Notes under the pieces: model-generated | Seen by the model: only the letters and a program-made list of their open reading frames with translations | What the model was told of the DNA's origin: nothing | Databases searched by the model: none | DNA from: Bombilactobacillus apium | Lineage (GTDB): Bacteria; Bacillota; Bacilli; Lactobacillales; Lactobacillaceae | Direction: 5' to 3' | Assembly (NCBI RefSeq): GCF_013385145.1 | Contig: NZ_JABZEC010000003.1 | Coordinates: forward strand, 62,001 to 126,000 | DNA length: 64,000 nt | Position numbers and translations under genes: made by a program | Shown here: in pieces, positions 37,741-46,491 of the stretch | Position numbering within the stretch: position 1 is the first letter of the stretch | Layout of the letters: the number at the start of each line of letters is the position of its first letter

Positions 37741-40275
37741 TCAATCATTATTCGACTTCAAAGCCGTTAACATATCAATCTTATGGATCTTCTGCGACAT
37801 AATTAAAAGAACGATTACGGCAAAGAGTATGGTTAGACCGCCCGAGAAAAGAAAATTAGTCGCCTGTAAATGAAGATGGGGCATGATAACTTCTGGAGTC
37901 ACAGTCATCATGATATAGTTATGCAGATACTTTCCTCCGATAAACCCCCCGACAATCCCCACTAACGTTAACAGAATTGTTTCTCGGAAAATATACATAT
38001 CAACTTCCCGGTCAAAGAAACCTAAGACCTTCATTGTGGATAACTCTCGAACTCTTTCTAAAACATTCACATTGGTTAAATTATACAAAACAACATAGGC
38101 TAAAACTGAAGAAACTAAGATAATAATCAAAATCAAAGCTTGTAAACTGTCTAAAGTTTCATTGATTACCTTTTTGGCAGCATCGGTTCTCGTGACCGCA
38201 ACGATTGTCTCCTTTTGATTCAATTGGCGAGCCACTTGATCTAAGTCTTGCTTTGTCCGCGTTCGATTTTGCACGATCAGTCCATTAGCTCGCCAGTTAT
38301 GCCCCAAGATTGCTCGATAAGCAGTAGGTGAAGCAAACAAGTAGTGCCCCGTAGACATCTGGACAATAGCTGCGACCGGGGCGCGATACTGGTGCCCTTG
38401 ATGATCATGAAAACTCATTCGGTCATGAACTCGTAAATTTAAAGACTGCGCCAATTTCTGAGTTATAACAACACCATGAGCGGGTAATCGCCACCGTCGC
38501 TGATTATCGAGATTGTATAGTGACAGGTAGGTCTGCAAGCCCTGATTTGTCGCGGGAGACAAAAAGGTTATGACTTGATTCCCCGGACTCTGGCGATCAG
38601 CGACCAAAAATTGCCGACTATTAACCAAATCTGCTTTTTTAACGCCTGCTTGTTGGCGGACTTGCCGTACCGTGGTTTCCTTTTCTTTAGAACTTAGATC
38701 TGGAGCCAACTGTGCTAATTCATCGTAGTGAGCAATCCGAGTATATTGATCGTAAACTAAGCCCTGTAAGGAATCCCGAATTCCAAAACCCGTAATTAAT
38801 AAGGCCGTACAACCAGCTACTCCGATAATCGTCATCAACATCCGCAATTTATAACGGAAAATATTTCGTAAAGTAATCTGATAATTAAAGCTAAACCTGC
38901 GCCAGAGAAAAGGCAGATACTCCAAGAAAATTCGCGAATTTGTCTTCACGGTCTGCCCTTGGAGCAACTCTGCTGGAGCCTGGAAAGATTGCCTCCAAGC
39001 TAAAACCACCGATGGCAAGACAATAACCAATAAGGATAAGAGAAAGACACTCGTAAATCCAATGAGATCAAAATGTAACTTTAAACTAGGAAAGACAAAA
39101 CTTTGCCCGTAGGCTCGATAGATCTCTTTGGTTAAGACTTGATTGCCAAAGTAAGCTCCGACAAGAGCTCCAATAATTACCGCGCTGAGTCCGTAGACTA
39201 AAAACACCTGTAATTGTTGCCAACGTCCGTAACCTAAGCCTGATAAAACAGCGAGATCTTTTTTCTTCTCCTGGGCCATTCTTAACATCGTCGTAAAACA
39301 AACAATCAAGGCCACGGCTAAGAAAATATAAGGAAAAACTTGAGCCAAACTTTCAATTCTTTTGATATCCTCACCAAACAGGTGATAACTATCATTGTAA
39401 TCGTTGCGCGTCTGAAAAACATACTTAATTGGTCCTTGAGCCTGAATCGCGCGCAATTGTTGTTCTAACTGGGGATTAACCGCACTGGGATTAATTGCTG
39501 CCAGCTGTTGAAATTGCAGCAATTGTCTTTGAATTCGCTGTGTTTTCTTTTTGGCTAAGTGATTCAAAGCTGGCTGGGACTTATGAACCCAGACTTGGGC
39601 TTGTTTTTCATATTGCGAATCATAAGCTTGGTGGGACTTTAAGCAAAACTGGACTCGAGCCAATTGCGGTTCAAACTTCTTTACCGCCTCCACAGACAAA
39701 TAACCAAAAGTAGCTACTTTCCCGTTTCCTAAAGGCGTCACACCCAATTGACTTTTATCTAAATATTCTGCTGACGTCCCAAAACCGACCACCTGCAGAG
39801 TTCGGGTTTTCAAAGTTGCCGCCTGCCCACTATGAACTCGAATCGTTTGTCCTAAATGATATTGTCCCCGTTCGCGAGCATTTAAAAGCACTTGGTGACC
39901 GTTTCGCGGTAAATGTCCCTGAGTAAGCCGTGGTCGGGAAAGCTGCGGCGAAATGGTTTGCAAACGAATTACCCGATCAGTTGAATCCAATTTTGTATCT
40001 AATTGTTGCACAAATTCGAGATGTTGAACTTTTTTAACTTTTTGGCGAATTTGCTGGCGGTCAGTGGCGTTTAAGGGTAAGGAACTGCTTAGTTGAGCAT
40101 CAGCTAGATGATGTTTTTGGTAATAAAGCTGGGCAGTCTGCCGCATGTCTGGACCAACAGACCGCAGGCCCACCATCACAAAAACTCCTAACATTACTAG
40201 AATTGTTACCGATAGAAACCGAGCCCGCGAGAAGCGAAATTCCCGGAGGGTATTCTTCCATAATCCTGTCTTCAT
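37741..40275 (-). CDS. ABC transporter permease, FtsX-like, large extracytoplasmic domains
   Basis: An 844-residue permease with an N-terminal transmembrane helix (about 19-40), a large outside domain to about 310, three helices (about 315-430), another helix near 480, a second outside domain, and three C-terminal helices from about 710. Two FtsX modules are visible (LVCFTTMLRMAQEKKKDLAVLSGLGYG-like and NVLERVRELSTMKVLGFF). This architecture is shared by MacB-type and peptide-efflux or lipoprotein-handling exporters in Firmicutes, which export rather than import. It forms a pair with the ATPase 6 bases upstream. Substrate unknown; adjacency to the ACP-AOS operon makes export of its product a possibility. 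Confidence 0.88.
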   Translation of the reverse strand: MKTGLWKNTLREFRFSRARFLSVTILVMLGVFVMVGLRSVGPDMRQTAQLYYQKHHLADAQLSSSLPLNATDRQQIRQKVKKVQHLEFVQQLDTKLDSTDRVIRLQTISPQLSRPRLTQGHLPRNGHQVLLNARERGQYHLGQTIRVHSGQAATLKTRTLQVVGFGTSAEYLDKSQLGVTPLGNGKVATFGYLSVEAVKKFEPQLARVQFCLKSHQAYDSQYEKQAQVWVHKSQPALNHLAKKKTQRIQRQLLQFQQLAAINPSAVNPQLEQQLRAIQAQGPIKYVFQTRNDYNDSYHLFGEDIKRIESLAQVFPYIFLAVALIVCFTTMLRMAQEKKKDLAVLSGLGYGRWQQLQVFLVYGLSAVIIGALVGAYFGNQVLTKEIYRAYGQSFVFPSLKLHFDLIGFTSVFLLSLLVIVLPSVVLAWRQSFQAPAELLQGQTVKTNSRIFLEYLPFLWRRFSFNYQITLRNIFRYKLRMLMTIIGVAGCTALLITGFGIRDSLQGLVYDQYTRIAHYDELAQLAPDLSSKEKETTVRQVRQQAGVKKADLVNSRQFLVADRQSPGNQVITFLSPATNQGLQTYLSLYNLDNQRRWRLPAHGVVITQKLAQSLNLRVHDRMSFHDHQGHQYRAPVAAIVQMSTGHYLFASPTAYRAILGHNWRANGLIVQNRTRTKQDLDQVARQLNQKETIVAVTRTDAAKKVINETLDSLQALILIIILVSSVLAYVVLYNLTNVNVLERVRELSTMKVLGFFDREVDMYIFRETILLTLVGIVGGFIGGKYLHNYIMMTVTPEVIMPHLHLQATNFLFSGGLTILFAVIVLLIMSQKIHKIDMLTALKSNND

Positions 40276-40281
40276 TTCTGA

Positions 40282-40998
40282 TCACCACGCAATTTCGGCG
40301 ACTGGCGTGGGCTGTTGATTATAAAGATCCTGGATTACTTGCCCATCGGCAATCTCTAATACATGATGCGCCATCGGTTTAATCATCTGATTGTGGGTCA
40401 CAATAACAACATTTTTCTTTTGAGTTTGACAAAAATCTTGTAACAACTTAAGAATTTTCTTTCCTGTTTTGTAATCCAAAGCTCCTGTAGGTTCATCACA
40501 CAACAGTAATTGAGGATTCTTGACCATCGCCCGGGCAATTGCCACCCGCTGCTGTTCACCTCCAGATAATTCCCCCGGAAAATTATTCTGACGATCTAAA
40601 AGTCCCACTTCTTCCAAAACTTCCGTAACTCCCAAAGGATGAGGAGCTAATTGAGCAGCAAGTTGAACATTTTCAGCCACGGTTAAATTCGAAATTAGAT
40701 TATAAAATTGGAAGACAAAACCAATCTTTTCCCGGCGAAAAGCAATTAACTGTTTGGCCGTATAATGTGCAATGTCTTGGTTATTAATCACCACTGCGCC
40801 AGAAGTAACAGTATCCATTGCTCCTAAAATATCTAACAAGGTTGACTTTCCCGCACCTGAAGCCCCCACGATCATAGTTAATTCACCTAAACGAAGTTGA
40901 AAATTAATCTGGTCATTGGCCCGGATTTCATTATCTTGATTTTGATTATAATACTTACAAACATTATCAAGATGAATATAACGATCCATCTCTGTCAT
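40282..40998 (-). CDS. ABC transporter ATP-binding protein (LolD/MacB type)
   Basis: A 238-residue ATPase with Walker A GASGAGKST, Q-loop VFQFYNLI, signature LSGGEQQR, Walker B LLLCDEPTGALD and the switch histidine VTHN. The LSGGEQQR form and ETYNLI-like Q-loop are typical of the export-type LolD/MacB subfamily that partners FtsX-like permeases. ATG at 40998 follows GAGGGG. The permease begins 6 bases after its stop. Confidence 0.92.
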   Translation of the reverse strand: MTEMDRYIHLDNVCKYYNQNQDNEIRANDQINFQLRLGELTMIVGASGAGKSTLLDILGAMDTVTSGAVVINNQDIAHYTAKQLIAFRREKIGFVFQFYNLISNLTVAENVQLAAQLAPHPLGVTEVLEEVGLLDRQNNFPGELSGGEQQRVAIARAMVKNPQLLLCDEPTGALDYKTGKKILKLLQDFCQTQKKNVVIVTHNQMIKPMAHHVLEIADGQVIQDLYNQQPTPVAEIAW

Positions 40999-41046
40999 TT
41001 AAAAACATCCCCTCATCTCACTTTTTTATAGAAAGCTAATCCGGTA

Positions 41047-41072
41047 AAAAAAATCATTATTAAGATTTTTTT
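41047..41072 (-). other. A/T hairpin in the leader of the ABC operon
   Basis: Minus-strand AAAAAAATC-N8-GATTTTTTT between promoter and ATPase gene. It looks like a weak terminator and might attenuate the operon, but stem stability is low. Confidence 0.3.
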
Positions 41073-41105
41073 AGTTAAATAATAAAAAATAACTTTCTGA
41101 CAGGT

Positions 41106-41135
41106 ATCATACCGCAAACCTTTTCCACAGCGCAA
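41106..41135 (-). promoter_or_regulatory. Promoter of the ABC transporter operon
   Basis: Minus-strand TTGCGC (41135-41130), 18-base spacer, TATGAT (41111-41106). The -10 is embedded in an 11-base palindrome GGTATCATACC (41103-41113), a possible operator. Confidence 0.55.
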
Positions 41136-41149
41136 GTCAAAATTATTAA

Positions 41150-41178
41150 CAAAAAAACAGGAGTTTCCTCCTGTTTTT
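41150..41178 (-). terminator. Terminator after the mazF-like gene
   Basis: Minus-strand AAAACAGGAG-N4-CTCCTGTTTT with a T-run, perfect 10-bp stem. Confidence 0.9.
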
Positions 41179-41184
41179 GGTAAT

Positions 41185-41529
41185 TTAAAGATGGACACTA
41201 ACTCGCAAAGCTCGGTCAACTTCTTGCATTCTTGCAGCCGATAAAGTGGTTACGCGTTCCTTTAAACGTTGTTTATCAATTGTCCGAATCTGTTCCGTTA
41301 AGACTACGGAATTTTTGCTGACACCATCAGCCGTTGTAATCCCCACATGGGTCGGCATTTTCGGTTTTTCAATCCGACCAGTGATTGCAGCGATGATTGT
41401 CGTTGGACTATATTTATTGCCAATATTATTTTGAATTACCAATACTGGTCGCATTCCACCCTGTTCGGACCCGATAACCGGTGATAGGTCAGCATAAAAT
41501 ATGTCACCACGTTTAATTGTAAAAACCAC
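41185..41529 (-). CDS. mazF: MazF/PemK-family mRNA interferase (EndoA-like toxin)
   Basis: Sequence-specific endoribonuclease toxin. The 114-residue protein begins [24 protein letters not shown] and contains RPVLVIQN and the [10 protein letters not shown] and [12 protein letters not shown] blocks of MazF. The GTG at 41529 gives the usual length; upstream in-frame codons to 41556 precede the AGGAGG site. It overlaps the antitoxin gene by 17 bases, so the pair is translationally coupled. The acpS-alr-antitoxin-toxin order matches Bacillus ndoAI-ndoA. Confidence 0.92.
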   Translation of the reverse strand: MVFTIKRGDIFYADLSPVIGSEQGGMRPVLVIQNNIGNKYSPTTIIAAITGRIEKPKMPTHVGITTADGVSKNSVVLTEQIRTIDKQRLKERVTTLSAARMQEVDRALRVSVHL

Positions 41530-41776
41530 CTGTTTGTCTGTCTGCCTCCTGCTCACAGCCCAAAAAAGCTTGAGCTATTTCTTCATTGATATCAGCCATA
41601 TCCGAATAACCATGAATCAACTGATTGATGATACTGTTTGGTCGATTAAAAAAATCAAACAGAATCTCTCCCACTATCAAATCAAGATCACACGAATCTT
41701 CATTTCGATGATGTTCCAGTTGATTAACAACTTCAGCATCTAAACGAACCGAAATACTGCGCTTTGACTCCATCAT
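41513..41776 (-). CDS. mazE: MazE-like ribbon-helix-helix antitoxin
   Basis: An 87-residue protein with an N-terminal ribbon-helix-helix pattern ([20 protein letters not shown]) and an acidic C-terminal half expected to wrap the toxin. ATG at 41776 follows GGGGAGG. It overlaps the toxin gene and follows alr. Such antitoxins usually autoregulate, but no operator could be picked out in the 55 bases upstream. Confidence 0.85.
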   Translation of the reverse strand: MMESKRSISVRLDAEVVNQLEHHRNEDSCDLDLIVGEILFDFFNRPNSIINQLIHGYSDMADINEEIAQAFLGCEQEADRQTGGFYN

Positions 41777-41831
41777 GATTACCTCCCCAAGGTAGAAATC
41801 TTAATATCATTAATATAACATCATGGAATCG

Positions 41832-42941
41832 CTAATTCACGTATTTTTTAGAAATTCGGTCCGTTAAATTGCAAACTATTTCATAATTCCCTGTTCCTGC
41901 ATAATGGGCTGCATCAGTTGCGCTTAATCGGTGGCCGTTATTCTCCCCAATTATCGTTACTTTGGTCCCCAAAGGATAAAGTTGGGGAACCTTGATCATC
42001 ATTTGATCCATACAAATATCGCCTACGATGGGACAAAGTTGCCCTTCAACTAAAACTGAACTACCAGTCATTCGCCGGAGCCAACCATCAGCATAACCAA
42101 ATGGTAATGTAGCAATAATTTCATTTTCTTGAGCGGTATAAGTCGCCCCATAACTAATCTTTTGGCCAGCGGTCATCTGTTTAATATAGACAATCTCAGT
42201 TTCTAGGCTAAGTACGGGTTGGAGCTGATAGGGAACCTCTTTAATCACCTCATTGGACGGGTTTAAGCCGTAGAGAGCTATTCCAAAGCGGACCATATCA
42301 AATTGCCACTTTGAATGCCACAAAGCTGTAGCAGAGTTAGCGCAATGTCGATATTCAAATTTCAACGGTAAATCAGCCGTCAACTCCTGAAAAGATTGAA
42401 TCTGTTGTTCAAGATAATGTGTATCCGGTTCATTAGCCGTGGCAAAATGTGTAAAAATCCCTTCCGGAATTAATTGTGAATCTGCTTGTAATAACTGACA
42501 AGCTTCTAAAACTTCTGTTCGTGTTCGCAAGCCGATCCGTCCCATTCCAGTATCCAAGGCTAAATGAACCTTCAAAGAAGTTGTTAATTGCGACCCTACT
42601 TGGCGTAACCAATCACAACTAGAGACTGCCAATGAGATATCATTTTGACTAGCTAAGTTGGCTTGAGAAACTGGGGTAACTCCCAAGACCAAAATTGTCT
42701 CTGGAAAACCTGCTTGACGAATTTGTAAAGCCTCATCTAAAGTTGCCACGCAAAAACCATCGACATGGACTTCATGCAAAACCTGAGCTACTGCGAGTAC
42801 ACCATGACTATACGCATCTGCCTTTAAAACTGCAAATAATTTGGTTTCTGGTTTTAAAGAATGCTTTTCTTGCAAAAAATTATGCCTAAGAGCCTGCCGA
42901 TCGATAACCATTTTTGTTGGGCGATGATTTGAAGCTTCCAT
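41832..42941 (-). CDS. alr: Alanine racemase
   Basis: PLP enzyme making D-alanine for peptidoglycan and teichoic acids. The 369-residue protein has the PLP-lysine motif AVLKADAYSHG (about residue 39), the GMGRIGLR block and the catalytic tyrosine in SYGATYT. ATG at 42941, 5 bases after the acpS stop, with the ribosome binding site inside acpS. Confidence 0.96.
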   Translation of the reverse strand: MEASNHRPTKMVIDRQALRHNFLQEKHSLKPETKLFAVLKADAYSHGVLAVAQVLHEVHVDGFCVATLDEALQIRQAGFPETILVLGVTPVSQANLASQNDISLAVSSCDWLRQVGSQLTTSLKVHLALDTGMGRIGLRTRTEVLEACQLLQADSQLIPEGIFTHFATANEPDTHYLEQQIQSFQELTADLPLKFEYRHCANSATALWHSKWQFDMVRFGIALYGLNPSNEVIKEVPYQLQPVLSLETEIVYIKQMTAGQKISYGATYTAQENEIIATLPFGYADGWLRRMTGSSVLVEGQLCPIVGDICMDQMMIKVPQLYPLGTKVTIIGENNGHRLSATDAAHYAGTGNYEIVCNLTDRISKKYVN

Positions 42942-42946
42942 TTAAA

Positions 42947-43309
42947 CTACCTCTGATCTTCCAAAATTACTTCCGTCATGACAACGGCTGCAGTATGTGA
43001 AATTGAAATCCAAACCGTTCCTGAATAAACCTGCTGTTGGATATAGGGCCGTCCTCGAACATCATTTAAAATCGTAATCTCTTGGAACCCTACTGGACCG
43101 ATTCCAGTACCCAGGGCCTTAGTAAAAGCTTCCTTAGCTGAAAAGCGTCCAGCTAAAAATTCTTTTTGTCTTGAACTATCAGTCGGATACTGTTCCCAAA
43201 CTTTTCGCTCAGCAGGAGTTAAAACTTTCTCCAAAAATCGGGGGGTTCTTTTAAAAGCTTGCCAAACTCGAGAAATCTCAGCAATATCAATTCCTAATCC
43301 CGCTATCAT
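42947..43309 (-). CDS. acpS: Holo-[acyl-carrier-protein] synthase
   Basis: Transfers 4'-phosphopantetheine from CoA to acyl carrier proteins. The 120-residue protein shows GIDIAEISR (Asp8), FLAGRFSAKEAFTKALGTG (Glu58 region) and SISHT. It is the only phosphopantetheinyl transferase in the window, so it is a candidate to activate Ser34 of the ACP-AOS fusion 6 kb away. It forms an operon with alr and the toxin-antitoxin pair. Confidence 0.95.
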   Translation of the reverse strand: MIAGLGIDIAEISRVWQAFKRTPRFLEKVLTPAERKVWEQYPTDSSRQKEFLAGRFSAKEAFTKALGTGIGPVGFQEITILNDVRGRPYIQQQVYSGTVWISISHTAAVVMTEVILEDQR

Positions 43310-43321
43310 GGTCTCTCCTCC

Positions 43322-43359
43322 TAAAAACGGCGTGATCTCACAATCGAGGCCACGCCGTT
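43322..43359 (-). terminator. Terminator of the DEAD-box helicase gene
   Basis: Minus-strand AACGGCGTG-N16-CACGCCGTT followed by Ts, directly after the stop codon. Confidence 0.9.
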
Positions 43360-43365
43360 GGCTAA

Positions 43366-44862
43366 TTAATCTTTATGCCGAATCTTAAAACCTTGGGAAC
43401 CAGAACGTGGACCTCGACTTGAATGGGAAGAATTGCTCCGATTACGACGATAATTATTATTGGAACGCCGATCCCGGTTACCGCCACCGTGACCATTGTA
43501 GCGCCGACCACGTGACTTAGAGTTTCGATCACGGGAATTTCGGTTTGGTAATGGCCGTTCAGGTGTGATTTTGACAGGAATAGACTCTGGATCCTTACTG
43601 TAACTTTGTAACAGTAATTCTACTAAAGTAGCCGCATCGTATTCTTCTAACAAATCAGCAGCCGCGGTTTCAAACTTGGCTAACTTCCCAGATTGTAGAC
43701 CTTTAGCAATCTCAGCCTTTGCAGCGCCTACTTGACCAACTAGGGCTTGAGCATCAGTCGGTGGCTTTAAAGGTAACATCCGGACATGAGTTAATTGTTC
43801 AATCGAACGCAAATAACTCATTTCATTTGGAGAAACAAAGGTTACCGAGATTCCGGAACGTCCCGCCCGGCCAGTCCGACCAATTCGATGAACATAACTA
43901 TCAGGATCTTGCGGAATATCGTAGTTGTAAACATGACTTACGCCCGAAATATCTAATCCCCGTGCAGCAACATCGGTCGCTACTAAATAAGTTAATTTAC
44001 CAGCTTTGAACTGTCGTAAAACACTCATCCGCTTTTGTTGGGATAAGTCCCCATGAATCCCTTCAGCGTTATAGCCGCGAGCTTTTAAACCACGAGTTAA
44101 TTCATCTACTCGGCGTTTGGTCCGACCAAAAACTAAGGCTAATTCAGGTTGTTGAACATCAAATAGCCGTGTCATCAAATTGAATTTTTCAAATTCCTTG
44201 GAACGAACCATATATTGTTCAATCTTGTCCGCGGTTAATTCCTTAGACTTAATTTGGACAACTTTTGGTTCTTGCATAAATTTCTCAGCAATCCGCATGA
44301 TAGGCTTAGGCATTGTAGCTGAGTAAAGTAAGGTTTGATGGGTGCTAGGAACGGTCTTTAAGATATTTTCGATATCTTCTACAAAACCCATATCCAGCAT
44401 TTCATCGGCTTCGTCCAAAACCACCTTTTGAACGTGCTCTAATTTCAAAGTGTGCCGTTTAATGTGGTCTAATAACCGGCCCGGAGTTCCCACCACGATT
44501 TGCGGGTGATTACGTAATTGCTTAATCTGACGTCGAATATCAGATCCTCCATAGACCGCTTGAACCTTGACATGGCGATACTTGCCTAAACGGTGTAATT
44601 CTTCTTGTGTTTGCACCGCTAATTCCCGAGTTGGGGAAATCACTAAAGCTTGGACATTAGGATTATCCACATTAACGGTTTGTAAAACTGGTAAACCAAA
44701 GGAAGCCGTCTTTCCCGTTCCGGTTTGAGCCTGACCAATAACATCGACTCCAGATAAAACCAACGGAATTGTTTCTGACTGAATAGGGGTTGCTTCGGTA
44801 AAGCCAGCTTCGGTAACAGCTTGTAATAAGCTAGAATCTAAATTAAGTTCACTAAATTTCAA
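43366..44862 (-). CDS. cshA: DEAD-box RNA helicase (CshA-like)
   Basis: ATP-dependent RNA helicase for mRNA turnover and ribosome assembly. The start is the TTG at 44862 (KFSELNLDSSLLQAV), with AGGAGG 6 bases upstream, giving 498 residues; the ORF extension to 44928 has no site. Q-motif, AQTGTGKT (I), PTRELA (Ia), DEAD (II), SAT (III) and HRIGRTGRAG (VI) are all present. The C-terminus is a basic Arg/Gly/Asn-rich tail of about 70 residues, typical of CshA. It lies between murF and acpS. Confidence 0.95.
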   Translation of the reverse strand: MKFSELNLDSSLLQAVTEAGFTEATPIQSETIPLVLSGVDVIGQAQTGTGKTASFGLPVLQTVNVDNPNVQALVISPTRELAVQTQEELHRLGKYRHVKVQAVYGGSDIRRQIKQLRNHPQIVVGTPGRLLDHIKRHTLKLEHVQKVVLDEADEMLDMGFVEDIENILKTVPSTHQTLLYSATMPKPIMRIAEKFMQEPKVVQIKSKELTADKIEQYMVRSKEFEKFNLMTRLFDVQQPELALVFGRTKRRVDELTRGLKARGYNAEGIHGDLSQQKRMSVLRQFKAGKLTYLVATDVAARGLDISGVSHVYNYDIPQDPDSYVHRIGRTGRAGRSGISVTFVSPNEMSYLRSIEQLTHVRMLPLKPPTDAQALVGQVGAAKAEIAKGLQSGKLAKFETAAADLLEEYDAATLVELLLQSYSKDPESIPVKITPERPLPNRNSRDRNSKSRGRRYNGHGGGNRDRRSNNNYRRNRSNSSHSSRGPRSGSQGFKIRHKD

Positions 44863-45022
44863 ATAAATCCTCCTAGAATTATGAAAGCCTGGATCACAAA
44901 ACAGGTCGGATCTTTGAAATTCTGCCACCGTCTTGCAATACTAATTATTTTCTGAAACTTTCACTGAACAATAACTTTAACATTTTTTGCAAAGAAGATA
45001 AAGCCTTGGACCAGAAAAGTAG

Positions 45023-46396
45023 CTAGCACTCTGCTTGTAAAGCTTGGACTACCCGGTCTAAGTGCAAACCATTGCTCGCCTTTAAAAGAACCAAGTCTTT
45101 TGGATCTAGATCTTGGCGCAATTGCGTAACTAATTGGTCTTGTTCACTGGAAGCAAAATGATAGACTGGCAACTTGCCGGCCAACTTAGTTTGTAAAGAT
45201 AGCATCAAGTCCCCGATTAAATAAACTGCCGCGATCCGTTCTGGATCGATGGCCGTCGCAATTTGTTGATGCAACTTTTGACCTTGGGCACCAAGTTCTA
45301 ACATATCTCCTAAGACCAAAATTCGCCGTCCCTTTGTTTTTAACTGACTGAAATTAGCAATTACATCAATCATTGCCGTGGGATTAGCGTTATAAACATC
45401 GCTCAATAATTGACTGCCATTAGCGGCTGTCAGCCATTGTGTTCGATTAGCCGTCGGTTGAAAAGTTGCTAGCGCCTTTTGCATTTGTTCTGGCGAGATT
45501 TGATATTTTTGCCCGACCAATAAGGATGCTAAAGCATTCTGGACATTATAATCACCTAGCAAGGGCAAGCAAAACTCTAATTGGGGCCAAAGATTGGTTG
45601 TAAAACGTATTTGCTTTTGACTTCCTTGACAAGTTAAGGAATATAAATCATTGGTCTCTTTTTGACCAAAAGTTAATTTTGCTTGGACAACTGTTTGCGC
45701 TCGTTCTTGGAGCAGGGGCTCGTCGCCATTATAAATAAAGGTTCCCCGTTTTTTCAAAGCCGTGACAATCTCCATTTTAGCGTCGGCAATTTTGTCTCGG
45801 GTGCCGAAGAACTCAATATGAGCTTCCCCGATCATCGTGATTACAGCCAAATCAGGTTGGACTAAGGCCGATAATTTAGCCACTTGTCCGGCTCGATCCA
45901 TCCCCATTTCGACAACTAGAATCTCCGTATCGGAATCCATTGACAAAATAGTGATGGGAACTCCAATTTCATTATTAAAATTAGCTGGTGTTTTAACCAC
46001 TCGGTAACGCTGGGCCAAAATAGCCGCAGTCATATCTTTGGTCGTTGTTTTACCATTACTCCCAGTAATTGCTACCACCTGTGGAGCAACTTTGCGTAGA
46101 TAGAATTGACTTAAAGTTTGTAAAGCCTGCAAAGTATTACTTACAACTAAATAACGTTCATCAGCATTTGCCGGTAGAGGATGATCGGCCTGCCACAAGG
46201 TAGCTTGCGCTCCTTTTTGAAAAGCAGCGCCAACAAAGTCATGTCCATCTCGCTCAGCCACTAGGGGAACAAATAAACTCCCCGCTTGAACCTTGCGGCT
46301 ATCAAAGGTTACGGCGGTAATTTCCGTTGTTGTTGGCGACTGGGAATTCGTAGTTAAACCTAAGGCTTGGCGAATTTCAGTTAACAACATCTGCAT
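45023..46396 (-). CDS. murF: UDP-N-acetylmuramoyl-tripeptide--D-alanyl-D-alanine ligase
   Basis: Adds D-Ala-D-Ala to the muramoyl tripeptide in the cytoplasm. The 457-residue protein has the Mur ligase ATP motif ITGSNGKTTTKDM (about 110), the VVEMGMD block, and NAL/VYNANPTAM in the ligase C-terminal domain. ATG at 46396 with AAAGGAG. Close to alr, so the two D-alanine steps of wall synthesis are neighbours. Confidence 0.96.
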   Translation of the reverse strand: MQMLLTEIRQALGLTTNSQSPTTTEITAVTFDSRKVQAGSLFVPLVAERDGHDFVGAAFQKGAQATLWQADHPLPANADERYLVVSNTLQALQTLSQFYLRKVAPQVVAITGSNGKTTTKDMTAAILAQRYRVVKTPANFNNEIGVPITILSMDSDTEILVVEMGMDRAGQVAKLSALVQPDLAVITMIGEAHIEFFGTRDKIADAKMEIVTALKKRGTFIYNGDEPLLQERAQTVVQAKLTFGQKETNDLYSLTCQGSQKQIRFTTNLWPQLEFCLPLLGDYNVQNALASLLVGQKYQISPEQMQKALATFQPTANRTQWLTAANGSQLLSDVYNANPTAMIDVIANFSQLKTKGRRILVLGDMLELGAQGQKLHQQIATAIDPERIAAVYLIGDLMLSLQTKLAGKLPVYHFASSEQDQLVTQLRQDLDPKDLVLLKASNGLHLDRVVQALQAEC

Positions 46397-46451
46397 CTTA
46401 AAAAACTCCTTTAGAATTGGATAATCAAAATTTTTAGATTTATTAAAGTGC

Positions 46452-46457
46452 TATAAT
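46452..46457 (+). promoter_or_regulatory. Probable -10 of the MFS transporter promoter
   Basis: TGC-TATAAT 35 bases upstream of the MFS start, in the divergent gap from murF. The -35 is only AT-rich. Confidence 0.5.
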
Positions 46458-46491
46458 AATTGCGTTATTTCAGAAGAAAGTAGTTCTTATA

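Noticed and set aside
41013-41219. A 68-residue minus-strand ORF between the toxin gene and the ABC operon
   Set aside because: It runs through the mazF 3' end, a terminator and the ABC promoter, and has no ribosome binding site.
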